Source: an uncultured Mycoplasmatota bacterium (GTDB lineage Bacteria; Bacillota_I; Bacilli_A; RF39; UBA660). From it: a stretch of 64,000 bases of DNA. Below are positions 7,593 to 16,584 of the stretch, piece after piece (the first letter of the stretch is position 1; each line of letters opens with the position of its first letter). A model generated the notes under the pieces. That model saw nothing but the letters and a program-made list of their open reading frames with translations. It did not search any database and had not been told where the DNA came from. Made by a program: the position numbers and the translations under genes. Location: NCBI GenBank assembly GCA_900550255.1, contig URQZ01000003.1:37713-101712 (forward strand), read 5' to 3'.

Positions 7593-8504
7593 TTAAAGTT
7601 TTTTTATTTCTACTCCTTGATAATAATATTTTAATATGTCTTGATATTTATATCCTTTTTTTGCCATAGCTAAGGCTCCATATTGACTCATTCCTACTCC
7701 ATGACCATATCCTTTTGTTGTTATTTCCACTTGATTATCTTTTTGTTTTATATCGAAAAATGTTGACCTTAAATTTAATTTTTGGTAGATATCATTTGCT
7801 TTAAATTCATGGTCATTTATTTTTAATTCTTTAATACGTCCCGTACTTGTTGTTTTAGTTATTTCAATTTTTAAATTTGGGTTATATTCTATATTTAATT
7901 TTTGATAAAATTCCTCTAATGATAAATTATTATCCTGGCTAAAAACAGGTGATACTTCTTCATCCCAAGCTGAATCAACGCTTTTTAAATATGGTAATTG
8001 CGTTTGAAATACTTCGCCACTATTTTCAGTTTTTCCCGTACTTGTTGAAAAGAAAAAAGCTTCTATGACTTCGTTATTATAAGTCATATATTCTCCTTTT
8101 GTTTCAACTATTGCTTGTTTTATTTTATTGTTTTTTTCTTCATATTTATCTTTCCATTTTTCTTTTAATGTCGCATCATCTAGATATACCTGATTCATTA
8201 CGGTATCAACAACATCATAATCTTGTTCTTTATTTTGTTCCATTTTTTTTAAAACATAACTTCTCGCTGCTACTGCTTGTGCTTTTAATGCTTCTAAATC
8301 AAATGAAGTTGGCATTTCTCCAGCTAAAACTCCTTTTACATATTCCTCAAAAAAAACTCGATCAATATTTCCATTTTCTCTTTTTACTCTAACAACTGAA
8401 TTTGAAATAAAATTAAATTTAATTGTTTCATCTTTAATAAAAATAGTTACTATTATAAATGGAATTAAAATAATAATTAATGTCGTAATTATTAATTTTT
8501 TCAT
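7593..8504 (-). CDS. spoIID: Stage II sporulation protein SpoIID (peptidoglycan lytic transglycosylase)
   Basis: 303 residues. There is an N-terminal membrane anchor (about 4-23), then the SpoIID/LytB domain. The catalytic Glu is E63 in VLAGEMP, followed by LEALKAQAVAARSYVLKK. The C-terminal GYGHGVGMSQYGALAMA is also conserved. SpoIID trims stem-peptide-free glycan in the septum with SpoIIM and SpoIIP to drive engulfment. spoIIQ follows 53 bp downstream on the same strand. Strong AGAGGTGAATT Shine-Dalgarno sequence before ATG 8504. Confidence 0.94.
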   Translation of the reverse strand: MKKLIITTLIIILIPFIIVTIFIKDETIKFNFISNSVVRVKRENGNIDRVFFEEYVKGVLAGEMPTSFDLEALKAQAVAARSYVLKKMEQNKEQDYDVVDTVMNQVYLDDATLKEKWKDKYEEKNNKIKQAIVETKGEYMTYNNEVIEAFFFSTSTGKTENSGEVFQTQLPYLKSVDSAWDEEVSPVFSQDNNLSLEEFYQKLNIEYNPNLKIEITKTTSTGRIKELKINDHEFKANDIYQKLNLRSTFFDIKQKDNQVEITTKGYGHGVGMSQYGALAMAKKGYKYQDILKYYYQGVEIKKL

Positions 8505-8564
8505 AATTCACCTCTTTTTAGTATTTACTATTTTTAGTATAACTTTCATTTTTTAAAATTTTTG

Positions 8565-8592
8565 TCAAAAAAAATTACACTAATGTGTAATT
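8565..8592 (-). terminator. Terminator after the 289-residue membrane protein gene
   Basis: Eight-pair stem AATTACAC / GTGTAATT with a four-base loop, then eight T on the minus strand. Confidence 0.85.
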
Positions 8593-8593
8593 A

Positions 8594-9463
8594 TTATATT
8601 TTTTCAAGTTTTTCAAAAATGTAGTTATTATTTTCATTTTTTATAAAAGTATATTTATAATGGTTATAGCTTTTATAATTATCTTTATTTACTTTAAAAT
8701 TATTTACTATAGTTACTTCATCATTTTCATCTTTTATTTCTTTTCTATATTCTGAATATAATCCTTCTTCTTTTAAATTAGTCATATTATAATCGCTATA
8801 AATTTCATAATTAGTGATTTGGTTATCACCATTTTTAATCATATTTACAAAGGCTGTACTTACATATACATAAAATTTATTATCTTTTTTTGTATATTTG
8901 TAATTATATGTTACTACTTCGTTTTCTATCTTTTTTTCTTTTTCTTTTTCAATATAAAAGTAATTGTCTTTATAAATGATTTTTTGATAATCATCTTCGA
9001 TTTCGTTAACGGTATTTGGATCATAAGAATCTAGTGTGCCATATAATTTTTGGTATGCATTCTTAATTTCTTCTTCATTTATTTTTGAATCAACAGAATA
9101 TACTTTGTCGTTTATATTTATTTCTTCTTCTATTTTTTCTTTTGGGGCAAAATTCATTATTAATGAGTATAATTTATACTTAAATTCTAAATCAGTTGAT
9201 GAAATTTCTTTTTGAGAAAAATTACACCCATTATTATATTGTTTTTGAATTTTAAATTGACAATAATCACTACTTGTTAGTAAAGATATTGTTTTATCTA
9301 GTTCTTGTTTTTCCTCTTTATCTATTATTTTTTCTTCGGTTTCTATTTTTTCTTTTTTTGGCTTTTTAACTGGTGTTTCTTCTTTATTTAAGTTATCACT
9401 TATTAACAGTATTACTAGACAAACTGTTAGAACTAAAACTAAACCAATAATTCCTCTTTTCAT
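8594..9463 (-). CDS. Unknown membrane-anchored protein
   Basis: 289 residues, not recognised. One N-terminal hydrophobic segment (about 4-22) is followed by a highly charged Lys/Glu linker (about 25-55) and an extracytoplasmic region rich in Tyr, Asn and Lys with alternating beta-type strands. A Cys lies in the hydrophobic segment, but LTVC is not a good lipobox because Val is at -1. It sits upstream of spoIID in the slot near that occupied by ywmB in Bacillus, but no similarity to YwmB can be claimed from reading alone. It is followed by its own terminator. Confidence 0.7.
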   Translation of the reverse strand: MKRGIIGLVLVLTVCLVILLISDNLNKEETPVKKPKKEKIETEEKIIDKEEKQELDKTISLLTSSDYCQFKIQKQYNNGCNFSQKEISSTDLEFKYKLYSLIMNFAPKEKIEEEININDKVYSVDSKINEEEIKNAYQKLYGTLDSYDPNTVNEIEDDYQKIIYKDNYFYIEKEKEKKIENEVVTYNYKYTKKDNKFYVYVSTAFVNMIKNGDNQITNYEIYSDYNMTNLKEEGLYSEYRKEIKDENDEVTIVNNFKVNKDNYKSYNHYKYTFIKNENNNYIFEKLEKI

Positions 9464-9483
9464 ACGTTACTCCTTTATAAATA

Positions 9484-9681
9484 TCAAATAAATTTTGAAT
9501 TTAGAAAAAAATCATAAAAGAAATTTACAACTAAATATGATAATCCTAAACTAATTATAAGGTAAATAATTCTTGATTGATAATATCTATTTTTTTTAAA
9601 AAATTGATTTATATTTAATGATTCTAAGGCCCAAATGGTTATAGGTACAATAATTATATATAAAATGGTTTTAATATTCAT
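9484..9681 (-). CDS. DUF1146 (YwzB-like) small membrane protein
   Basis: 65 residues with two hydrophobic segments (about 5-20 and 38-58). The middle ALESLNINQFFKK and the following LIISLGLSYLVVNFFYDF fit the DUF1146/YwzB pattern. In Bacillus ywzB lies upstream of ywmB-murAA-spoIID, so this location near spoIID supports the call. Function is unknown. Its start overlaps the end of rpiB by 11 bp, suggesting coupled translation. Confidence 0.7.
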   Translation of the reverse strand: MNIKTILYIIIVPITIWALESLNINQFFKKNRYYQSRIIYLIISLGLSYLVVNFFYDFFLNSKFI

Positions 9682-10114
9682 TATTATAATTATTTATCAT
9701 GTTAATTCTTCTTTGATGTCTTTCTTCATTACTAAATGGTGTTTCGATAAATTTCATGATAATTTTTTTTACTTCTTCTATACTTTTAGAATCATTAAGG
9801 GCTAAAATATTACTATCATTGTGGCTTCGTGTTAAAAAAGCTTCTTCTTCATTTTCTACTTTAGCGCATCTTATATTTTTTACTTTATTTGCTGCAATAC
9901 TCATGCCTATACCTGTATGACAGATTAGTATTCCTAAGTCTATTTCTTTTTTATTAATTGCTTCTCCTATTTTAAAGGCATATAATGGATAGTCAACTGA
10001 TTCTTCGGTATCAGTTCCATAATTTTTTACTTTATATCCTGATTGTGTTAATAATGTTACGATTTCATTTTTTAAATTAACACCATTATGATCATTAGCA
10101 ATTCCTATTATCAT
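9671..10114 (-). CDS. rpiB: Ribose-5-phosphate isomerase B / sugar-phosphate isomerase (RpiB/LacAB family)
   Basis: 147 residues. Family motifs are NDHNG near the N-terminus (Asp/His that open the sugar ring), the active-site segment ILICHTGIGMSIAANK, and SHNDSNILAL. The catalytic Cys is present, but the usual CGTG reads CHTG. RpiB interconverts ribose-5-phosphate and ribulose-5-phosphate in the pentose phosphate pathway. LacA/LacB-type activity cannot be excluded. The start overlaps the upstream Fem gene (ATGA), so the two are translationally coupled. Confidence 0.88.
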   Translation of the reverse strand: MIIGIANDHNGVNLKNEIVTLLTQSGYKVKNYGTDTEESVDYPLYAFKIGEAINKKEIDLGILICHTGIGMSIAANKVKNIRCAKVENEEEAFLTRSHNDSNILALNDSKSIEEVKKIIMKFIETPFSNEERHQRRINMINNYNNEY

Positions 10115-11388
10115 TTGTTATGTCCTTTCATTTTCTTTGTTTTCTTATATACTTCAAACATCAAATTATACACTTTATAGAAAAATTTATTTGTTATTAA
10201 AGTAAATTCTCCTATTAATTCTTCTACATGAGCATTAAATCCTCTTTTGAAGTCAAATAAACCAAACATTTCTGAATCTTCATTAAATTCTCCAGTTATT
10301 CCATAAAAATTATATTTTTTATAGCCATTATTTAAAGCATATTTTATCATTTTAAAGTTTAAGAAAAATTGACCATTAAATTTCATGTACTCTCTATATG
10401 AAGCTCCAAATAGTGATACAACTTGTGTTCCAAAGGTCATAAATAATCCTCCAGCAACTACAATTTTATTTCCTTTTTCTTTTTGTAATTTTTCTAGATT
10501 TGAAATTCTTTTTTCTAAACTTTCAAATTGGGATTGAAGTTCTTTTAAAACACGTTTAGCTTTCGCACTGTCAGGTTTATTTTTAGCTTCTACTTGTTTT
10601 AGAAGATTCTGTTGTTTTTGATTATTTAAATTATATAAATATTCATCTATATCTAGTTCTACAAGCATTATTTTAATTTTATCATCTTTACTAAATGCAT
10701 CATACATTTTTTCATAATAAGCTTCTGATCTATCTATAAATCCTCTACGTTCCCCAGTGTGCTCCATCAATTTTTTAAATTCATTTATTCTTGATTTATC
10801 AATTTCAACTAATTTTAAACCATGTTTATATGAGTTGTTTATTCCCCATCTAGTTGTTGAACGCATATCTTTCAAAAGTCCTTCTTCTGTTTTTCCTTCT
10901 AAATCTAAAACAGAAATCCATCTTGGTTCCAAATCTTTACCATAGTTAATAGTAAAACCTGTATGTATAAATCCTAGTTTTTTTAATTCTTCAACAACAT
11001 TTTTGTTGTCAATTCCATTTTCTACTATATCACCATTTATATCTCTTTCTTGGTATATTAAATAAGGATTTATTTTAATAAAAATTCCTTTTTTCTTTTT
11101 TAAATATTTTTTAACTTCTAAGGTAAATTTTTTTAATAATTCTGTGTTATTATAATCGATTAAAAAACCACGTGGTGCGTAATATATATATCGATTAAAA
11201 ATAGGTATTTTTTTACCCAATATCAAAGTTGCTGCTTCGATCTTTCCATCATTTTTTATTCCAACCATGAAATGTTTCCATCCTGTTATACTTTTTAATT
11301 CTCCCCAATATGAAGATTGAAAAAACATATTCAAAGGATGTTTTGAAGCATATTCATTAAATTCTTCTTTTGTTAATTCTTCTAACAT
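10111..11388 (-). CDS. FemAB-type aminoacyltransferase, paralogue 1
   Basis: 425 residues. Two GNAT-like subdomains begin MFFQSSYWGELK and contain APRGFLIDY; the second ends with YNFYGITGEFN. A Lys/Glu/Ala-rich two-helix coiled coil is inserted at about residues 245-305. Fem proteins transfer amino acids from aminoacyl-tRNA to peptidoglycan or lipid II stem peptides to build interpeptide bridges. The exact amino acid is not readable. It heads an operon with rpiB (4-bp overlap) and faces a divergent paralogue at 11562. Confidence 0.9.
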   Translation of the reverse strand: MLEELTKEEFNEYASKHPLNMFFQSSYWGELKSITGWKHFMVGIKNDGKIEAATLILGKKIPIFNRYIYYAPRGFLIDYNNTELLKKFTLEVKKYLKKKKGIFIKINPYLIYQERDINGDIVENGIDNKNVVEELKKLGFIHTGFTINYGKDLEPRWISVLDLEGKTEEGLLKDMRSTTRWGINNSYKHGLKLVEIDKSRINEFKKLMEHTGERRGFIDRSEAYYEKMYDAFSKDDKIKIMLVELDIDEYLYNLNNQKQQNLLKQVEAKNKPDSAKAKRVLKELQSQFESLEKRISNLEKLQKEKGNKIVVAGGLFMTFGTQVVSLFGASYREYMKFNGQFFLNFKMIKYALNNGYKKYNFYGITGEFNEDSEMFGLFDFKRGFNAHVEELIGEFTLITNKFFYKVYNLMFEVYKKTKKMKGHNK

Positions 11389-11409
11389 TTTATCACCTTA
11401 CTTAGTTTA

Positions 11410-11438
11410 ATTATACTATAATTTCCATTTATTGTCAT
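11410..11438 (-). promoter_or_regulatory. Promoter of Fem paralogue 1
   Basis: -35 ATGACA (11433-11438), 17-bp spacer, -10 TATAAT (11410-11415), 22 bp upstream of the start. Confidence 0.65.
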
Positions 11439-11506
11439 TACTTTGTTAAAGATGTGTTTATTATATTATTTATTTTTTTATCCATATTATACTTAAATAT
11501 AAATAT

Positions 11507-11535
11507 TTGACTAAAAATATATTTGAGGTTATACT
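11507..11535 (+). promoter_or_regulatory. Promoter of Fem paralogue 2
   Basis: -35 TTGACT (11507-11512), 17-bp spacer, -10 TATACT (11530-11535), upstream of an AAGAGTG Shine-Dalgarno and ATG 11562. Confidence 0.7.
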
Positions 11536-11561
11536 TATAACGAAATAGAAAGAGTGATTTT

Positions 11562-12824
11562 ATGCATTTTATTGAAAATGTAAATAAAGATGATTTTGAA
11601 GAGTTTGTAAAAAATAATCCTTATAAATCGCATTTTATGCAATCATATTATTGGGGAAATGTCATGAAGGAAAAAAACTTTATTCCTCATTATGTTGGAC
11701 TTGAAGATGATGGAAAATTAGTTGCTACTGCATTATTATTACAAAAAAAACTGCTGGCTGGTTTTTCTTATTTCTATTGTCCACGTGGATTTGTATGGAA
11801 TTATAATGATTATTCTTTACTTAAAATTTTTACTGATTATTTAAAAAAATATGCGAAAAAGAATAAAGCTGTTTTTATAAAAATTGATCCTGATATTAAA
11901 AGACATGATTTAGATATTGATGGTAATATTATTAATAAAGGAAATAACAATTATGAACTCATGAAACAATTAGAAAAATTAGGTTATAAAAATAAAGGTT
12001 TTAATAAAGATTTTGTTAATGAACAACCAAGATTTACTTTTAGATTAAATCTAGACGATGATTTTGAAAACATCTATAAAAGAATGCATCCTACAACTAG
12101 AAAAATTTTAAACAAAAAAAATCAATATGATCTTGATTTATATATTGGTGATATAAATGATATGGATGCTTTTTACGAAACTATGATTGAAACGGCTAAA
12201 AGAGAAAATTTAAAATGTACGCCTATTTCATATTATAAAAAATTCTATACTGTTTTAAATGAAGAAAATATGAGTGATTTATATGTAGTTAAAGTTAATA
12301 TTGAAAAATTAAAAAAATATTATTCTAATAAAATTAATAATATAAATGATCAAATAAAAAATATTGATAAGGATAAATATAAAAACAAGCAAAAATTAGA
12401 AAACAAAATTAAAGAATTTACAAATGAACTTAATAAAGCTAAAAAGGAACTTGAAAATATTAATCAAATTAAAGAAAAAGAAATTACATTATCATCAATT
12501 ATAACAGTTAAATATGGTGATAAGGTATGGACAATTCATGGTGGTAATCACTCATTACTTCGTGAATTAAATGCTAATTATTTACTATATTTCAATATTA
12601 TTAAAGATGCCTATGATCAAGGCTTTAAAATAATTGATTTTTTTGGTACTAGTGGTAATGCTAATCCTGATAAAAGTGATCCTATATATGGTATTCATTT
12701 ATTTAAAAAACGTCTTGGTGGGGAATACATGGAATTTATTGGTGAATATGATTTAATTATAAATAAATTTCTTTATTTTACTTATCATAAATTAGTTCCT
12801 TTATATCATAAGATTAAAAAATAA
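11562..12824 (+). CDS. FemAB-type aminoacyltransferase, paralogue 2
   Basis: 420 residues, aligned by eye with paralogue 1: MQSYYWGNVMKE, YFYCPRGFVWNY, and IIDFFGTSGNAN near the C-terminus. The inserted coiled coil (about 245-315) is longer and strongly Lys/Asn-rich. It likely adds a second residue of the interpeptide bridge or works on a related substrate, as FemA/FemB or MurM/MurN pairs do. That pairing is inferred from the divergent arrangement. It is one of only three plus-strand genes left of oriC. Confidence 0.9.
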   Translation: MHFIENVNKDDFEEFVKNNPYKSHFMQSYYWGNVMKEKNFIPHYVGLEDDGKLVATALLLQKKLLAGFSYFYCPRGFVWNYNDYSLLKIFTDYLKKYAKKNKAVFIKIDPDIKRHDLDIDGNIINKGNNNYELMKQLEKLGYKNKGFNKDFVNEQPRFTFRLNLDDDFENIYKRMHPTTRKILNKKNQYDLDLYIGDINDMDAFYETMIETAKRENLKCTPISYYKKFYTVLNEENMSDLYVVKVNIEKLKKYYSNKINNINDQIKNIDKDKYKNKQKLENKIKEFTNELNKAKKELENINQIKEKEITLSSIITVKYGDKVWTIHGGNHSLLRELNANYLLYFNIIKDAYDQGFKIIDFFGTSGNANPDKSDPIYGIHLFKKRLGGEYMEFIGEYDLIINKFLYFTYHKLVPLYHKIKK

Positions 12825-12847
12825 ATACGCTTAAAGGCGTATTTTTT
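12824..12847 (+). terminator. Terminator of Fem paralogue 2
   Basis: Seven-pair stem AATACGC / GCGTATT, six-base loop, then TTTT. It overlaps the end of the convergent epimerase gene. Confidence 0.8.
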
Positions 12848-13886
12848 AATAAAATTTTTTTACAATTTTTAATATTCCTTGTTTCCATGGAACGCGATGA
12901 GTTTTACCAGTTTTACTCTTAAACTTTTCAAGATTTTCAACATACCATTTATAATTATGAATTAATGCCTCACTAGTTGAATATTTTGGACAAAATCCTA
13001 ACTTTGTTTGAACCTTTTCAATTGATGCCACTGAATCTCTTGGTGCTGTTTCATATACCCATTTGTATAATGGTGATATGTGCAGAAAATTTAGTATACG
13101 TAAGCCTGTTAAAGCAATCCATTTAGGAAATGGTTTTATTTTTTTATTATAACCAGCATAATTTAAAACAGCTTGATAATCTTCTTTCATTGTTTTAAAT
13201 TTGCTACTTCCTACATTAAAAGTATCATTAGTTTTATTTTCATCTATAGTAAGTGTTGCTATAATTAAATCAACAAAATCTGATACATCTAATAATTGAA
13301 ATTTATTATTTCCACTACCAATCATTGGAAATCCATGGCCAGTATAAGCCCAATCATAAAATAAAGAAAAAACTCCTAAACGTTCAGGCCCTACAAATGT
13401 CATTGGTCTAAAAATAGGAACATTCATCCCTTTTTTTCTATATTTTATACAAACTTTTTCTGCTTCTATTTTTGCTATTCCATATGGTCCAACACCCTTT
13501 AGCTTATCATTTTCGAGTAAGGGATAATGATCATATATACCATAAACAGCCGTTGATGATATGTGTACAAATCGCTTTACATTATATTTATATGCTGTCT
13601 TTATAACATTTTCTGTTCCTGTAATATCGGTTGAAAATATTTCCTCTTTTGTATAAGAAGGTAATGCTGCTGCACAATGAATAACATAATCACAATCTTT
13701 CATTTCTTTTTCTAACAATGAAATATCTCTTATATCACCGACAATTGCTTTAATTTTATTTCTACATTCATATTCAAATGGAACTAAATCATAAGAAATA
13801 ACATCATAATTTTTTTTAATTAATTCTCTGATTAAATTAATTCCTAAAAATCCACTTCCACCTGTTACAAAAACTTTCTTTTTCAT
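12846..13886 (-). CDS. NAD-dependent sugar epimerase/dehydratase (extended SDR)
   Basis: 346 residues. The N-terminal nucleotide-binding motif is TGGSGFLG, Asp-Ile at GDIRD follows, and the active site is Ser/Thr...Y-G-I-A-K (about residue 135). This is the extended SDR fold of GalE-like and 3-beta-HSD-like enzymes. The substrate, a nucleotide sugar or a lipid-linked sugar, is not readable. The C-terminal about 60 residues are basic and may lie on the membrane. It is the last gene of a three-gene run with a UbiA prenyltransferase and an FAD oxidoreductase, which suggests one pathway. Confidence 0.85.
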   Translation of the reverse strand: MKKKVFVTGGSGFLGINLIRELIKKNYDVISYDLVPFEYECRNKIKAIVGDIRDISLLEKEMKDCDYVIHCAAALPSYTKEEIFSTDITGTENVIKTAYKYNVKRFVHISSTAVYGIYDHYPLLENDKLKGVGPYGIAKIEAEKVCIKYRKKGMNVPIFRPMTFVGPERLGVFSLFYDWAYTGHGFPMIGSGNNKFQLLDVSDFVDLIIATLTIDENKTNDTFNVGSSKFKTMKEDYQAVLNYAGYNKKIKPFPKWIALTGLRILNFLHISPLYKWVYETAPRDSVASIEKVQTKLGFCPKYSTSEALIHNYKWYVENLEKFKSKTGKTHRVPWKQGILKIVKKFY

Positions 13887-13896
13887 TTTTACCTCC

Positions 13897-14733
13897 TTAT
13901 AAATATAACTCTAATAAACTTATAATAATAATTCCATATAAAATACAAATTAGTGTTAATATTTTATCATTTAATAAGACATCGACTAAATTTCCATCTA
14001 ATGACTTTTTTGCTTCTTTATCATATCTAATAAAAATTAACAATACTAAAATTGGAGTAAACATAATATATTTTATATGTTGCATTAGGCACCAGATTAC
14101 ATAACAAATTAACATCAAAATTAAAGATATAATACTAAATATTCTTAATCTTTTTTTATCATATTTTTTTAAAACTTTACGGCATTTTTTATTTTCAATT
14201 TCAACTCTTCTTTTAGTTAAAATTAAATATAAAGATCCAAAAATAACTGTTAAGTTTAAAATTAATGAGACGGTTACATTTAAAATCATTGCTCCATAAT
14301 CGATTCTAATTATATAAAATGTAATTATTAATAATAAATCTAAATATGGTATATTTTTCCCATAAAAAGAATAAAAAAGATTTAATAAAAAATATGCTAA
14401 TAAATATAAATAACTAAATAAGCTACATGTAAAATAGTTTAGAATTAATGATAGAAAAAAAGTTAAAATAGAAATTTTAAGAGCTTTATCTTTACTAATT
14501 TTTCCACTTGAAATTGGTTTGTTTTTTTTGACTGGTGTTTTTTTATCCAAATCATAATCAATGATATCATTAATTATATATATTACTGATGACATAAGTG
14601 AGAATGAAATAAATCCAATTAAAATTTTATAAAAATCATTTGTAAATAAATCAGCACCAAATATAATTGTTGTAAATATCAATAAATTTTTAATATAATG
14701 TTTAACCCTAAATAATTCTAAATATGTCTTCAT
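13897..14733 (-). CDS. UbiA-family prenyltransferase (decaprenyl-phosphate phosphoribosyltransferase-like)
   Basis: 278 residues with about eight or nine membrane segments. The first Asp-rich motif is YIINDIIDYDLDKKTP followed by KNKPISSGKIS, the form seen in phosphoribosyl-decaprenyl phosphate synthases. The second Asp-rich motif is in the middle loop (IRYDKEAKKSLDGN). Such enzymes join a prenyl phosphate to a head group. The start ATG at 14733 overlaps the upstream TAA (TAATG), so it is preferred over a TTG at 14742. It is translationally coupled to the FAD gene. Confidence 0.85.
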   Translation of the reverse strand: MKTYLELFRVKHYIKNLLIFTTIIFGADLFTNDFYKILIGFISFSLMSSVIYIINDIIDYDLDKKTPVKKNKPISSGKISKDKALKISILTFFLSLILNYFTCSLFSYLYLLAYFLLNLFYSFYGKNIPYLDLLLIITFYIIRIDYGAMILNVTVSLILNLTVIFGSLYLILTKRRVEIENKKCRKVLKKYDKKRLRIFSIISLILMLICYVIWCLMQHIKYIMFTPILVLLIFIRYDKEAKKSLDGNLVDVLLNDKILTLICILYGIIIISLLELYL

Positions 14734-16238
14734 TACAACCAAACATCCTTTTTTGTCTTTTTATTTTTAATTATATTTTCACTTGCTTTAATTGCACTCA
14801 TCATAGCTTTATCCATATCAATATATTGGTGTTGTCCTGCTCTTCCTATAAAATAAATATTTTCAAATTCATTTAAATATTTTATTATTTTATTTCTTTT
14901 TTTGTATGTTCCATAATATGCCGGATATGCATTTTTTACTTTTTCAATTTTATAATCTTTTATTCCACTTTTAGGACACAAGTCAATAATTTGTAATTCT
15001 TTTTTAGCTATTTCTATTATTTCTTTTTGATTTAATTTATAGAAATTATCTTGTGTATCACAACAATATTCTAAAGTTAATAATATATTATTTTCATAAT
15101 CATCATTTGTAAACATATATTTTGACCAATTATTAGAAATCTTAATACGTCCAAATTTTATACTCGGATCTTGAATAAAAAACCAACTATCATTTTTTAC
15201 TATATTATAATTCATTTTTGCTTCTAAATCTTTTTTTGATAATAGGATGTTAACTAAAACTAAATCTCTAAATGGTAAATTTTTAATATCATCTAAAATT
15301 TGATTATTTAAGTTTTCTGCTTCTAATAAAGTAGGAAATTCTTTTAATGGAATACTACTTATTATATAATCTGGTTTAATATGTTTTTCTTCTTTGTTTT
15401 CCATATAAATGACATCTGTTATTTTATTTTTACTCATTTTAATTTTTTTAACATAACTATTAGTTAAAATTTTACCTTTTTTATTTATTATATTTTGAGC
15501 TAATTTTTCATAAAATTGTCCACATCCATATTTTGGATAATAATATTCATCAATTAATGATGGTTCATTTTGAACTCTTTTTTTAAATATTTTTTCTTTT
15601 AAAATATTAATAAATGATGTTTCTCTAATCCTTTGTTTTCCCCAATCAATATCTATATTTTTTGGATGTACGCCACAAATTTTTTTCGTATATTCTAAAA
15701 AGAACATTTCATAGAATTTTTTACCGTATCGATTTATATAGTAGTTTTCTAAATTTATTTCTTCTCGTTTTTTTATTAATACTTTTAAATAACTAAAACC
15801 TATTTTAATTAAGTTTAAAAATCCTATTTTTTTAATAGTATCAAAGTTTATTTTAATAGGATATTCATAGAATTTTTTATCAAAATAAATGTTTGAACAA
15901 CTACTATTTATCAACATTACTTCATCGCTATTATCTTTAGTTACACCTTTTCTTATATATTTTTTTATTTCTTTTTCTGTTAATTCTTTTGAAAATTCAT
16001 CAGTTATGGGTAACATATTATAAACTATATCATTTACTTTTTTATATTCACTTATTCTATAAAAATGAACACCATAATCAATTAAGGTATTTTTAAACTT
16101 GATTGTTTTGCATAGTCCACCTATTTGGTTTTCTTTTTCTAAAATAGTAACATTATATTCGCCATTATTTAGTAATTCATAAGCAGCTGTAAGACCTGCG
16201 GGACCTGCTCCTAGTATTAACACATTTTTCTTTTTCAT
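14733..16238 (-). CDS. FAD-dependent amine-oxidase-like oxidoreductase
   Basis: 501 residues. The N-terminal Rossmann motif is LILGAGPAGLTAAYEL, then LEKENQIGGLCKT for FAD contact and DYGVHFYRI. The C-terminal FAD motif is NIYFIGRAGQHQYIDMDKAM, ending in an amphipathic stretch. It resembles the protoporphyrinogen-oxidase / UDP-galactopyranose-mutase-like group often found in glycan clusters. The reaction is unknown. ATG 16238 is well spaced from AAGGAG; a longer form starting at 16256 would include that Shine-Dalgarno. It leads the FAD-UbiA-SDR cassette. Confidence 0.85.
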   Translation of the reverse strand: MKKKNVLILGAGPAGLTAAYELLNNGEYNVTILEKENQIGGLCKTIKFKNTLIDYGVHFYRISEYKKVNDIVYNMLPITDEFSKELTEKEIKKYIRKGVTKDNSDEVMLINSSCSNIYFDKKFYEYPIKINFDTIKKIGFLNLIKIGFSYLKVLIKKREEINLENYYINRYGKKFYEMFFLEYTKKICGVHPKNIDIDWGKQRIRETSFINILKEKIFKKRVQNEPSLIDEYYYPKYGCGQFYEKLAQNIINKKGKILTNSYVKKIKMSKNKITDVIYMENKEEKHIKPDYIISSIPLKEFPTLLEAENLNNQILDDIKNLPFRDLVLVNILLSKKDLEAKMNYNIVKNDSWFFIQDPSIKFGRIKISNNWSKYMFTNDDYENNILLTLEYCCDTQDNFYKLNQKEIIEIAKKELQIIDLCPKSGIKDYKIEKVKNAYPAYYGTYKKRNKIIKYLNEFENIYFIGRAGQHQYIDMDKAMMSAIKASENIIKNKKTKKDVWL

Positions 16239-16301
16239 AGCATACTCCTTTACCATTTAAGTATATCATAATGTCATTGATGAATAAAGGTTAATGGCAC
16301 T

Positions 16302-16327
16302 AAAAAACTCTAACCTATTGGTTAAAG
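16302..16327 (-). terminator. Terminator of rpmE
   Basis: Stem CTTTAACC / GGTTAGAG with loop AATA and six T following on the minus strand. Confidence 0.8.
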
Positions 16328-16341
16328 CTTTATTAATAAAA

Positions 16342-16566
16342 TTATTTGTCTTCTTTTTCTGAATTTTGATCAAATCCATATTTACGATTGAATTTTTCAA
16401 CACGTCCAGTTCTTTTTACTGCACCTTGTTCTCCAGTATAGAAAGGATGACATTTATTACAAGTTTCCAAATGTAATTCTTCTTTATTAGATTTTACAGT
16501 AAAAGTATTTCCACATGCACATGTAACTTTTGTATCTACATAATTTGGATGTATTCCTTTTTTCAT
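16342..16566 (-). CDS. rpmE: 50S ribosomal protein L31 (zinc-binding type)
   Basis: 74 residues. The N-terminus [10 protein letters not shown] and zinc ligands in CACGNTF and [11 protein letters not shown] identify the Cys-containing L31 form. It sits at the subunit bridge B1 of the ribosome. ATG 16566 is seven bases from AAGGAG; the ATG six bases further upstream is too close to it. The C-terminal tail is charged ([10 protein letters not shown]). A strong promoter (16622-16650) and a leader hairpin (16585-16602) precede it. Confidence 0.95.
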   Translation of the reverse strand: MKKGIHPNYVDTKVTCACGNTFTVKSNKEELHLETCNKCHPFYTGEQGAVKRTGRVEKFNRKYGFDQNSEKEDK

Positions 16567-16584
16567 CTTCATTCTCCTTCCGCC

